DNA of 56,076 bases, from assembly GCA_031539345.1 (NCBI GenBank), contig JAVKMO010000022.1, positions 1 to 56,076 of the forward strand, written 5' to 3'. Source of the stretch: JAVKMO01 sp031539345. Its GTDB lineage: Bacteria; Bacteroidota; Bacteroidia; Chitinophagales; Chitinophagaceae. Of this stretch, positions 1-9,306 are shown one piece after another; the stretch's first letter is position 1, and each line of letters starts with the position of its first letter. The translations under genes were made by a program, and so were the position numbers. Under the pieces are notes generated by a model. The model was given only the letters and a program-made list of their open reading frames with translations. It was not told the origin of the DNA and searched no databases.

Positions 1-1610
1 CAACGCTTCGTCTTTTGTTAAAATCAGCAATTGTGATGTCAAAGACCTAAGTTAAAAATTTTGAAAGCAAATCACAACTCCTCTTCGCACAACCACTCAA
101 AAGAACTGGATGTCAAAGACCTAAGTTAAAAATTTTGAAAGCAAATCACAACGCCACTGCTGCCGCACCGCTAAAAAATTTGATGTCAAAGACCTAAGTT
201 AAAAATTTTGAAAGCAAATCACAACAATTTCCACGATTGAATAATCAATCATAAGATGTCAAAGACCTAAGTTAAAAATTTTGAAAGCAAATCACAACTG
301 TAAACTGAGTATTGTTAACAACATCTGTGATGTCAAAGACCTAAGTTAAAAATTTTGAAAGCAAATCACAACTTGTCTTTCATGATGTAAAAACGGAATT
401 GTGATGTCAAAGACCTAAGTTAAAAATTTTGAAAGCAAATCACAACAGACAAGATTGTGATGAAAATCAACGGTATGATGTCAAAGACCTAAGTTAAAAA
501 TTTTGAAAGCAAATCACAACAGTACTACACACGTAAAAGGCTTTTTTAGGGATGTCAAAGACCTAAGTTAAAAATTTTGAAAGCAAATCACAACTCTTGT
601 TTTCTCATCAATTCAAGCACAAAGGATGTCAAAGACCTAAGTTAAAAATTTTGAAAGCAAATCACAACTCATTTATGAAGGCAAAGGCGAAAAAGGTAGA
701 TGTCAAAGACCTAAGTTAAAAATTTTGAAAGCAAATCACAACGTTGCCCGCTGGCTATGGCGTGTTAAATAGATGTCAAAGACCTAAGTTAAAAATTTTG
801 AAAGCAAATCACAACATATAAAATAATGTATCTATAGTTTTAAAAAGATGTCAAAGACCTAAGTTAAAAATTTTGAAAGCAAATCACAACTACGGATTGC
901 TTGCAAAGCATAAGATTGAAGATGTCAAAGACCTAAGTTAAAAATTTTGAAAGCAAATCACAACCAATCCGCCCATCATCTTACTTCGCAATCCGATGTC
1001 AAAGACCTAAGTTAAAAATTTTGAAAGCAAATCAAAACTATGTGTATTGTTTTTGTTCTAAAAAGTTGGATGTCAAAGACCTAAGTTAAAAATTTTGAAA
1101 GCAAATCACAACTGCTATGTCCAACGTTCATGTACATCATCAGATGTCAAAGACCTAAGTTAAAAATTTTGAAAGCAAATCACAACTATAATTTAGAGAG
1201 AACTTTTTTTTTTCAAGATGTCAAAGACCTAAGTTAAAAATTTTGAAAGCAAATCACAACTTACCGGAATCAATTCCAATGCAAGTCACTGATGTCAAAG
1301 ACCTAAGTTAAAAATTTTGAAAGCAAATCACAACAGCATGTATGCACAAGTTCCTCATTTTAAGATGTCAAAGACCTAAGTTAAAAATTTTGAAAGCAAA
1401 TCACAACTATGGACACACAAGAAAAAATCACAATCAAGATGTCAAAGACCTAAGTTAAAAATTTTGAAAGCAAATCACAACAGGTAACAACGTGTTAGCC
1501 ACGTATTGAAGGATGTCAAAGACCTAAGTTAAAAATTTTGAAAGCAAATCACAACTTATCGGCTCTTCGATAATCAATTTCTAAAAGATGTCAAAGACCT
1601 AAGTTAAAAA
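1..1610 (-). CRISPR. CRISPR array, type II-C-like repeat, 22 spacers
   Basis: There are 21 complete 44-nt repeats (first at 35-78, last at 1512-1555), the last 4 bases of another at 1-4, and a degenerate one at 1587-1610. Between them are 22 spacers of 29-31 nt. All complete repeats look identical except the one at 995-1038, which has C to A at 1035. Read on the minus strand the repeat begins GTTGTGATTTGCTTTC and ends GACATC, the start typical of Bacteroidota type II-C (Cas9) repeats, so crRNA sense is inferred to be minus. No cas gene lies inside the window; cas9, cas1 and cas2 would be expected to the left. By eye no spacer matches the prophage at 42.5-56 kb. Confidence 0.98.
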
Positions 1611-1650
1611 ACTTGATGGTTGAGAGCAGATTCGATTGTTTGCTAAGCAG
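1587..1650. repeat. Degenerate terminal CRISPR repeat, possible anti-repeat
   Basis: The first 24 bases (1587-1610) match the repeat exactly, then the sequence diverges. After a short insertion a piece at about 1622-1632 (GAGAGCAGATT) again resembles the repeat end (GAAAGCAAATC). This can be a worn terminal repeat or a tracrRNA anti-repeat with bulges. The sequence alone does not decide. Confidence 0.5.
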
Positions 1651-1672
1651 GCGTATTGGGGTTGAAATGAAT

Positions 1673-1711
1673 GGGGATATTGTTAAAACTATCTGCTTAT
1701 TTCATATCCCC
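1673..1711 (-). terminator. Hairpin between uvrA 3' end and CRISPR array
   Basis: GGGGATAT (1673-1680) and ATATCCCC (1704-1711) form an 8-bp stem with a 23-nt loop, about 55 nt past the uvrA stop. No T-run follows closely, so it is a weak terminator candidate. It could equally be part of a small RNA linked to the array. Confidence 0.3.
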
Positions 1712-1766
1712 CGAAAGTTGCCTTTGTTGGTTGAATTTAAGATTGGGCTATGGGTTAATTGACGAA

Positions 1767-4559
1767 TTACGTTAGCTCCATTTTTAAATATTTGCCTGTT
1801 TGGCTTTTAGGGTTTTTAACAATTTCTTCTGGTGTGCCTTCGGCAATAATTATGCCGCCGTGTTTGCCTCCTTCTGGACCCAAATCGATAACGTGGTCTG
1901 CCATTTTTACCATGTCTAAATTGTGTTCGATAACGAGTACGGTATTTCCTTTATCAACAAGTTGAGACAGCACTTGTATGAGCAAATGAATGTCTTTAAA
2001 ATGTAAGCCTGTTGTTGGTTCGTCAAGAATGTAAAAGGTTTTTCCTGTGTCGCGTTTTGATAATTCTGTGGCTAATTTAATCCGTTGAGCTTCGCCTCCG
2101 CTAAAAGTTACCGATGATTGTCCGAGTGTAATATAACCTAGCCCAACGTCTTGGAGGGTTTTTATTTTTCTGTATAAAAGGGGTATCGCTTCAAAAAAAA
2201 CAACGGCTTCGTCAACCGTCATTTCTAAGACATCATAAATTGATTTTCCTTTATAGCGAATGTCTAAAGTTTCTCTGTTGTATCGCTTGCCATTGCAGGT
2301 TGAACATTGCACATAGACATCAGGCAAAAACCCCATTGCCATTACTTTTAATCCCCCCCCTTGGCAATCTTCGCAGCGTCCGCCTTTGACATTAAAAGAA
2401 AATCGTCCCACCTTATATGCCCTTACACGCGACTCTGGCAATGCACCATACAAGTCTCTGATTTCTGTAAAAAAACCACAATAGGTTGAAGGGTTGCTGC
2501 GGGGTGTTCTGCCAATTGGCGATTGGTCGATTTCAATGACTTTGTTGATATTGTCTAAGCCGTCTATGCTTTTGTAGGGCAGAGAGGCTTTTTTTATTTT
2601 GTTTGTATGTTGATATAAAATGGGATAAAGCGTGTCGCCAATCAATGTAGATTTTCCGCTACCAGAAACGCCCGTAATGGCAATAAATTTTCCAAGAGGA
2701 AAGTGGACATCTATGTTTTTCAAGTTATGCCCAGAAACCCCGTAGATGCAAATGTGTTGTTTGTTGCCTTCTCTTCGTTGTGTTGGAATTTCTATTTTTT
2801 TTGTGTTAGATAAATAGGCAGATGTGAGGGTTGGAATAGTTAGAAAATCTTTTGGAGTGCCTTCTGCCACAATACGTCCGCCTAATTTTCCAGCACCAGG
2901 ACCAATGTCTATGATATAGTCTGCGGCGAGCATAATTTCTTTGTCATGTTCCACAACCAACACAGTATTGCCAATGTCTCTCAAATGTTTGAGAGCGGTA
3001 ATGAGTTGCTGATTATCTCTTTGGTGCAAACCAATGCTCGGTTCATCTAAAATATAAGTTATGCCTTGTAATTGAGAACCAATTTGCGTTGCCAAACGAA
3101 TGCGTTGAGCTTCGCCTCCGCTCAGTGTTTTTGACGGCAAGTGAAGGCTTAAATAATGCAAACCAACGTCTAATAAAAACTGTGTGCGTGTGCGAATTTC
3201 TTTCAGAATGTCTTTTGCAATGAGGGCTTCTTGTTTATTAAAAATGGCTTCAATATTTTCAAACCAATCATAAAAACTTTGTACATCTAAGCAACATAAC
3301 TCTGCAATATTTTTTTCTTTGATTTTAAAAAACAAACTCTCTTTTTTTAGTCTTGTTCCCTCACAGGTTTCACACGGAGACTCTTTCATATACTCTTGTG
3401 CCCATTCTTTCCACCAACCTTCTCCGCCATAATAAAAACTGCTTTCTAACAATGGAACAATACCTTTATTGTAATTATATATTTTTTGTTTGTTATTCTT
3501 TGCCCCATTTCCATATAACAACAATTTCATTTCTTGTTCTGAAATATCTCCAATTGGCACGTGCAATGAAATGTTCAATTGTGTTGCAAAAACTTTTAAC
3601 TCTTGATAAACGCCCGCATCGCGCTCTTTGCCAATGGGTGCAATACCTCCCTCTCGGATTGACAATTTTTTGTCAGGCAAAACTTTTTCTATATCCACTT
3701 CATAACGAAACCCAATGCCTTGACATTTAGGACAGTAGCCTAAAGGGGTGTTGAACGAAAAGCTATTGGGGTTGGGTTCTTCATAAGAAATTCCAGTTTC
3801 AGAACAATAAAAATGTTGGCTGTATAAATGTTCTTTTTCATTTTCATCAACAATAAAAAGAATGCCTTTGCTTATTTTTAAAGCACTTTGAATGCTTTGG
3901 TGTAAGCGAATTGTGTTGTCTTCATCAACATCAACCACGTCTAAAATCAAATCAATATTGTGTACTTTGTATCGGTCTACAAGAAGCCCTTTTTCAAGGT
4001 TGATGTTTTTGCCATCAACACGCATCTTTGAAAATCCTTTTAAACGGTATTCGTCAAACAATTCTCTGTAGTGTCCTTTTCGTCCACGCACCAAACTCGC
4101 CAAAACCAGAATCGTTTGACCTTTGAATTTGTTTGTGATAGAAGAGATAATTTCCTCTTCATTCATCTTTGCCATTTCTTTATTTGTGTTGTACGAATAG
4201 GCTTTGCTGGCACGTGCAAATAACAAACGCAAAAAGTCGTAAATTTCTGTAATCGTTCCAACCGTTGAACGCGGATTTTTGCTCACTGTTTTTTGTTCGA
4301 TTGACACAACCGGAGAAATGCCTTTAATGCTGTCTACATTCGGCCGCTCCATGACACCAATAAATTGACGTGCATAGGTAGAAAAACTTTCCAAATAACG
4401 GCGTTGCCCTTCGGCATAAATGGTGTCAAAAGCAAGCGAAGACTTTCCACTTCCACTCACGCCAGTCATCACCACCAATTGATTTTTAGGAATTTTAATA
4501 TCAATGTGTTTTAAATTGTGTTCGCTTGCACCTAAAATTTCAATGTACTTCTGAGACAT
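1767..4559 (-). CDS. uvrA: Excinuclease ABC subunit A
   Basis: UvrA is the damage-sensing ATPase of nucleotide excision repair and loads UvrB. The protein has two ABC modules: Walker A GVSGSGKSSLAFDT near residue 33, signature LSGGEAQRIRLAT, a second Walker A GVSGSGKSTLIGDT and a second signature FSGGEAQRIKLAT with LDEPTTGLH. The C-terminal zinc finger CEDCQGG...CSTCNG is intact. The N-terminal zinc site has only CSETG where many UvrAs have CPxCG; I recall this from other Bacteroidota. The start at 4559 (MSQKYIEILGA, 930 aa) fits the family; an upstream in-frame ATG at 4613 would add 18 unlikely residues. It is divergent from lpdA. Confidence 0.96.
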   Translation of the reverse strand: MSQKYIEILGASEHNLKHIDIKIPKNQLVVMTGVSGSGKSSLAFDTIYAEGQRRYLESFSTYARQFIGVMERPNVDSIKGISPVVSIEQKTVSKNPRSTVGTITEIYDFLRLLFARASKAYSYNTNKEMAKMNEEEIISSITNKFKGQTILVLASLVRGRKGHYRELFDEYRLKGFSKMRVDGKNINLEKGLLVDRYKVHNIDLILDVVDVDEDNTIRLHQSIQSALKISKGILFIVDENEKEHLYSQHFYCSETGISYEEPNPNSFSFNTPLGYCPKCQGIGFRYEVDIEKVLPDKKLSIREGGIAPIGKERDAGVYQELKVFATQLNISLHVPIGDISEQEMKLLLYGNGAKNNKQKIYNYNKGIVPLLESSFYYGGEGWWKEWAQEYMKESPCETCEGTRLKKESLFFKIKEKNIAELCCLDVQSFYDWFENIEAIFNKQEALIAKDILKEIRTRTQFLLDVGLHYLSLHLPSKTLSGGEAQRIRLATQIGSQLQGITYILDEPSIGLHQRDNQQLITALKHLRDIGNTVLVVEHDKEIMLAADYIIDIGPGAGKLGGRIVAEGTPKDFLTIPTLTSAYLSNTKKIEIPTQRREGNKQHICIYGVSGHNLKNIDVHFPLGKFIAITGVSGSGKSTLIGDTLYPILYQHTNKIKKASLPYKSIDGLDNINKVIEIDQSPIGRTPRSNPSTYCGFFTEIRDLYGALPESRVRAYKVGRFSFNVKGGRCEDCQGGGLKVMAMGFLPDVYVQCSTCNGKRYNRETLDIRYKGKSIYDVLEMTVDEAVVFFEAIPLLYRKIKTLQDVGLGYITLGQSSVTFSGGEAQRIKLATELSKRDTGKTFYILDEPTTGLHFKDIHLLIQVLSQLVDKGNTVLVIEHNLDMVKMADHVIDLGPEGGKHGGIIIAEGTPEEIVKNPKSQTGKYLKMELT

Positions 4560-4728
4560 AAATAAAAACCGATTCGATTGAATGGAAGATAAAAAAGCAA
4601 CTAAACTAATCATTTACTACACGTTCAATTTTGGAAAAAATAATTTCAATAACACAACGAAACAAACCTCTCGTATTTCTTTTTTATTACTTTCGGCTAC
4701 ATTGTTTTCACTAAAAAAATAAATCATT

Positions 4729-6135
4729 ATGCAATATGATGTAGTTGTTATTGGTAGCGGTCCTGGTGGATACGTTGCTGCAATTCGTGCTTCGCAATTA
4801 GGCTTAAAAACTGCTGTAATAGAAAAAGAATCCCTTGGAGGGGTTTGTTTAAACTGGGGTTGTATTCCAACAAAAGCCCTTTTAAAAAGTGCCCAAGTGT
4901 ATGAGTATTTAAAACACGCCGCCAATTATGGCATACAGGCACAAGGCTTATCACATGACTTTAATGCTGTTGTAAGTCGTAGCCGTGGGGTAGCAGATAA
5001 AATGAGTAAAGGGGTTCAGTTTTTAATGAAAAAAAATAAAATTGATGTGATCAATGGATTTGGAAAATTGATTGCGAAAAATAAAGTTGAAGTAAAAGCG
5101 ATGGACGGCACAACGCAAACGGTCGAAGGCAAACACCTCATTTTGGCTACTGGAGGACGTGGTAGAGAATTGCCGAATATTAAAGTTGATGGCAAAAAAA
5201 TTATTGGTTATCGCGAAGCAATGAATTTGCCAACGCAACCAAAAAGCATGATTATTATGGGTAGCGGAGCAATTGGAGTTGAATTTGCTTATTTCTATAA
5301 CAGTATGGGAACGAAGGTAACTATCGTTGAATTTTTGCCTCGTATTGTTCCCGTTGAAGACGAAGATGTTTCTAAAGAGTTAGAAAAAATTTACAAAAAA
5401 TACGGCATAGAAATTCTTACTTCTGCTTCGGTAGAAAGTGTAAACACAAGCGGTGCCGGGGTTGTTGCACAAGTAAAAACTGCCACAGGAACAATGTCTT
5501 TAGAGGCAGATGTTTTATTAAGTGCTGTTGGGGTAACGGCAAATATTGAAAACATTGGCTTAGAAACACTTCAGATTAAAACAGAAAAAGGCAAAATTGT
5601 AACCGATAAATTTTATCAAACAAATGTTCAAGGCGTATATGCCATTGGCGACATTGTGGCAGGTCAAGCACTTGCTCACGTTGCGTCAAAAGAGGCGATT
5701 GTTTGTGTAGAGCAAATTGCATATCAAGAAAAAAAATTCAAACACGCACCAGAACCAATTGACTACAACAATATTCCTGGTTGTACTTATTGTGTGCCAG
5801 AAATTGCGTCTGTTGGTTTAACCGAAGCAAAAGCAAAAGAATTGGGCTATGATATTAAGGTGGGCAAATTTCCTTTTACGGCATCAGGCAAAGCAAGTGC
5901 AAGCGGACATAACGAAGGCTTTGTGAAAGTTATTTTTGATGCAAAATATGGCGAATGGCTTGGCACACACATGATAGGGGCTAACGTTACCGAAATGATT
6001 ACAGAAACCGTCATTGGCAGAAAATTAGAAACGACATACCACGAAGTCCTTAACACCATTCACCCTCACCCAACAATGAATGAAGCTGTTATGGAAGCCG
6101 TTGCACAAGCCTATGGAGAAGTGATTCACCTGTAA
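4729..6135 (+). CDS. lpdA: Dihydrolipoyl dehydrogenase (E3)
   Basis: A 468-aa FAD-dependent E3 of the 2-oxoacid dehydrogenase complexes, which reoxidises dihydrolipoamide with NAD+. It shows the N-terminal FAD motif VIGSGPGGYVAA, the redox disulfide in GGVCLNWGCIPTKAL, the NAD-binding GSGAIGVEFA near residue 178, the second FAD motif VYAIGDIV, and the C-terminal catalytic HPHPTMNEAVMEA. Length is normal. It is divergent from uvrA with about 170 bp between them. The partner E2 gene sucB lies far away at 22.3-23.5 kb, so the complex genes are scattered. Confidence 0.97.
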   Translation: MQYDVVVIGSGPGGYVAAIRASQLGLKTAVIEKESLGGVCLNWGCIPTKALLKSAQVYEYLKHAANYGIQAQGLSHDFNAVVSRSRGVADKMSKGVQFLMKKNKIDVINGFGKLIAKNKVEVKAMDGTTQTVEGKHLILATGGRGRELPNIKVDGKKIIGYREAMNLPTQPKSMIIMGSGAIGVEFAYFYNSMGTKVTIVEFLPRIVPVEDEDVSKELEKIYKKYGIEILTSASVESVNTSGAGVVAQVKTATGTMSLEADVLLSAVGVTANIENIGLETLQIKTEKGKIVTDKFYQTNVQGVYAIGDIVAGQALAHVASKEAIVCVEQIAYQEKKFKHAPEPIDYNNIPGCTYCVPEIASVGLTEAKAKELGYDIKVGKFPFTASGKASASGHNEGFVKVIFDAKYGEWLGTHMIGANVTEMITETVIGRKLETTYHEVLNTIHPHPTMNEAVMEAVAQAYGEVIHL

Positions 6136-6208
6136 AACAATTGACACAAATAGCATTAAACTGTACGCATATTTATTATTTTAAACAACATGTAAACGCC
6201 TTTCAACA

Positions 6209-6847
6209 ATGACAAATTATATTCAAAGCTTTCAAAAAAGATATGCTTGTAAAAGAATGAATAACACCAAAATTGGTACAGACCAATTAGGTAGAATTAT
6301 CGAAAGTATTCAATTGAGCCCAAGCTCTTATGGCATACAACCGTATCAAGTTATTCTTATTCAAAACGAAGCCCTCAAAAAAGAATTACAACCCCTGTGT
6401 AATCAACAACCACATATTACAGAATGCGACACGCTGATTATTTTTGCCGCTTTCACAAGTGTTTCAACAGATTATATAACAAACTATATTAAAGCAGTGT
6501 CTGAGAAAAGAAACGTGCCTTTAGAAAAATTAGACGCTTACAAAAATCTCATTATTCAAAAAACAAGCCAAGCACAAGCAGACAATACATTAACTGCATG
6601 GACAGCCAAACAAACCTATCTTGCTCTTGGCTTTGCCTTAGCGGCTTGCGCCTTAGAAGGTGTAGATTCTTGCCCAATAGAAGGCTTTGATGCACAAGCG
6701 GTCAATGCTCATTTAGGCTTAGCCGAATATGGCTTACACGCTGCCGTATTGCTTGCTGTTGGCAATAGAGATGTTGCTTTAGACTATAATGCAACGCTTG
6801 CTAAATACAGAAAATCTGAAGCAGATTTGTTGATATGGAAAAAGTAA
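6209..6847 (+). CDS. Nitroreductase-family NAD(P)H oxidoreductase
   Basis: A 212-aa flavin reductase of the NfsB/nitroreductase fold. The N-terminus (RYACKRMNNTKI) and LSPSSYGIQPYQVILI are the usual FMN-binding part; GFALAACALEGVDSCPIEGFD is the conserved C-terminal FMN loop with the substrate-side helix. The natural substrate cannot be told from sequence (quinones, nitro compounds or flavins). Its end overlaps the next gene by 13 bp, suggesting co-transcription. Confidence 0.88.
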   Translation: MTNYIQSFQKRYACKRMNNTKIGTDQLGRIIESIQLSPSSYGIQPYQVILIQNEALKKELQPLCNQQPHITECDTLIIFAAFTSVSTDYITNYIKAVSEKRNVPLEKLDAYKNLIIQKTSQAQADNTLTAWTAKQTYLALGFALAACALEGVDSCPIEGFDAQAVNAHLGLAEYGLHAAVLLAVGNRDVALDYNATLAKYRKSEADLLIWKK

Positions 6848-7962
6848 ATCGACGGCTTAAAATTGCACTTGTTCACGATTGGTTTATTGTAAAAGGTGGA
6901 GCAGAAAGAGTTGTTGAGCAAATGCTAGAAATGGTCAAAAACCATGATGTCGAAATTTTTACTTTGTTTTATTTTTATGAAGACAAAGATTCGCCGATTA
7001 ACAACCGTCGCATTCATACCTCTTTTTTACAACGCGTTCCTTTTGCAAAAAAGTTTTATCGTTATTTATTGCCTTTTTATCCGAAAGCGATTGAACAATT
7101 TGATTTGCGAAAATTTGATCTTGTGTTAAGCTCTTCGCACGCGGTAGCAAAAAACGTGATTGCCCCAGCGTCTGTGCCACATATCTGTTATTGTCATACG
7201 CCCATGCGTTATGCGTGGGATATGTATCATGATTATTTTTCAGAACGTCCTTCGTTTTTTATTCTCCGTTTTTATCAACTGTCTGTTCTTCACAAAATAC
7301 GCATTTGGGATGTTGTGGGGAGTAATCGCATCGATGCTTTTATCGCCAATTCAAAATTTGTACAACAACGCATTCAAAAAATTTATCGCCGTAATGCAAG
7401 CGTAATTTATCCGCCGGTATGCACGAATGATTTTAAAGCATTTCCACCAAAAGAAAATTATTACCTCGCCGCAGGAAGATTTGTGGACTATAAAAAATTT
7501 GATTTGATTATTCAAGCCTTCCAAAAAAAAGAATTGCAACACTGTCGGCTTATTCTTCTTGGCGGCGGACCCGAAGAAAAAGCATTAAAAAAAATGGCGA
7601 AAAAATCACTTCATATCACTATTCACACAAACGTTTCGCGTGCCACATGGACGGAGATAATGGCAAAAAGCAAAGCCTTTATTTGTTCTGCAATCGAAGA
7701 CTTTGGCATTACCACAGTAGAAGCACAACAATTAGGAACACCCGTGCTTGCCTTACGAATAGGCGGATATTTAGAAACGGCGATAGAACATCAAACAGGA
7801 TATTTTTTTGATGAACAAAGCAGCTCCGCAATTGCCAATTGTGTACTGCATTTTGAACAACACCCAATAATAGAAAGAGAACAAATTGTTGCACATGGCA
7901 ACACATTTAACAACGAGCGTTTTATCCAAGAATTTCAAAGCGTATTACAAGAGTGGATTTAA
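6835..7962 (+). CDS. Glycosyltransferase family 4
   Basis: A 375-aa GT-B glycosyltransferase, GT4-like. The N-terminal acceptor domain starts IALVHDWFIVKGGAERVVEQ, the glycine-rich loop typical of mannosyl and related transferases. The C-terminal donor domain has AAGRFVDYKKFDLIIQAF, LGGGPE and EDFGITTVEAQQLGTPVLA, which is the E-x7-E nucleotide-sugar motif. It probably adds a hexose to a surface polysaccharide or lipid; donor and acceptor are unknown. No other polysaccharide gene is adjacent. It overlaps the nitroreductase gene by 13 bp. Confidence 0.9.
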   Translation: MEKVNRRLKIALVHDWFIVKGGAERVVEQMLEMVKNHDVEIFTLFYFYEDKDSPINNRRIHTSFLQRVPFAKKFYRYLLPFYPKAIEQFDLRKFDLVLSSSHAVAKNVIAPASVPHICYCHTPMRYAWDMYHDYFSERPSFFILRFYQLSVLHKIRIWDVVGSNRIDAFIANSKFVQQRIQKIYRRNASVIYPPVCTNDFKAFPPKENYYLAAGRFVDYKKFDLIIQAFQKKELQHCRLILLGGGPEEKALKKMAKKSLHITIHTNVSRATWTEIMAKSKAFICSAIEDFGITTVEAQQLGTPVLALRIGGYLETAIEHQTGYFFDEQSSSAIANCVLHFEQHPIIEREQIVAHGNTFNNERFIQEFQSVLQEWI

Positions 7963-8040
7963 ACAGAAACGAATTGAGCCTCTTTTTCTTTTTTTAAAAA
8001 ATATATTGCAACCCGTTTTCCTTTCGTTTATTTTTGACCA

Positions 8041-9306
8041 ATGTCTCCCGACCTCAAGCCCTACGAACAAAATATTCAACACATTATTGAAGCCGTCAAT
8101 ACCATCAAAGACGTTTGTGTAACAACGCCATTAGAACATAATATTTTGTTAAGCGAAGAGACTGGGTGTAATGTTTTTCTTAAACGAGAAGACTTGCAAC
8201 AAATCCGTTCGTATAAAATAAGAGGAGCATACAATAGAATTTCACAACTCACACCAGCCCAGTTAGAAAAAGGCATTGTCTGTGCAAGTGCGGGTAATCA
8301 TGCACAAGGTTTTGCTTTTTCTTGTTATCAAAGACAAATCAAAGGTTATATTTTTATGCCCGAAACAAGCCCACAACAAAAAGTAAAACGGGTGAAGTTT
8401 TTTGGAAAAAACTGCATAGAAGTGATTTTGCAAGGAGACACTTTTGACGATGCTTTTAATATTGCAAAAGCATTTGCTGACGAAAAAGGCATGGAATTTA
8501 TACACCCCTTTAACGACATCGCCATTATAGAAGGACAAGGAACCGTTGCGTATGAAATATTTCAACAAGCCACTTGCCCCATTGATTATTTAATTGTTCC
8601 TGTTGGCGGCGGCGGATTGATTTCAGGAGCTTGTTTATATACAAAATACATTTCTCCTAATACTAAAATTATTGCTGTAGAGCCTGCAGGTGCCGCTTCT
8701 TTTAAAGCAGCTATGGATGCAAAAAAAATAGTCAAACTACCCCACATCGACAAATTTGTAGATGGCGCGGCGGTTCAAAAAATGGGGGCGAAAACATATG
8801 AAATCAGTTCTCAATTTGTACACGAAGTTGTTCTTGTGCCAGAAGGATTAGTTTGTGGCACACTTTTAAATTTATATAACGATATGGCAATTGTGGTTGA
8901 ACCTGCAGGGGCGTTGACCATTGCCGCATTACAATTATTAGCACCAAAATTAAAAGGTAAAAATGTTGTTTGTGTTGTCAGTGGCAGCAACCATGACATT
9001 ACACGTACAGAAGAAATTCGAGAAAGAGCGATGTTATATGAAGGATTAAAACACTATTTCATTATCAACTTTGCCCAAAAGGCGGGTGCACTAAAATTAT
9101 TTGTTAATCAGGTGCTTACAGACACGGACAATATTGTTCGCTTTGAATATTTACAAAAAAACAACAGAGAAAACGGGCCAGCTTTGATTGGTATTGAAAT
9201 TCAAAAAAAGGAAGACATTCATCAGCTTGTCGACAAGCTCAAAACAAATAAATTCACCTATGAATATTTGAATGAAAATCTCAATTTATTAGAAATTATT
9301 TTGTAA
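8041..9306 (+). CDS. ilvA: Threonine ammonia-lyase (threonine dehydratase)
   Basis: A 421-aa PLP enzyme converting threonine to 2-oxobutanoate, the first step to isoleucine. The PLP lysine is in RSYKIRGA (near residue 60), the phosphate-binding loop is PVGGGGLISG, and a C-terminal ACT-like regulatory domain follows from about residue 330. The length fits single-ACT threonine dehydratases. ATG at 8041 gives a normal N-terminus. The stop is directly followed by the GTG of the next gene. Confidence 0.93.
   Translation: MSPDLKPYEQNIQHIIEAVNTIKDVCVTTPLEHNILLSEETGCNVFLKREDLQQIRSYKIRGAYNRISQLTPAQLEKGIVCASAGNHAQGFAFSCYQRQIKGYIFMPETSPQQKVKRVKFFGKNCIEVILQGDTFDDAFNIAKAFADEKGMEFIHPFNDIAIIEGQGTVAYEIFQQATCPIDYLIVPVGGGGLISGACLYTKYISPNTKIIAVEPAGAASFKAAMDAKKIVKLPHIDKFVDGAAVQKMGAKTYEISSQFVHEVVLVPEGLVCGTLLNLYNDMAIVVEPAGALTIAALQLLAPKLKGKNVVCVVSGSNHDITRTEEIRERAMLYEGLKHYFIINFAQKAGALKLFVNQVLTDTDNIVRFEYLQKNNRENGPALIGIEIQKKEDIHQLVDKLKTNKFTYEYLNENLNLLEIIL

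Noticed and set aside
1..1610. Spacers matching the resident prophage
   Set aside because: By eye I found only short chance matches of about 10 bases; a proper alignment is needed, so I do not claim self-targeting.
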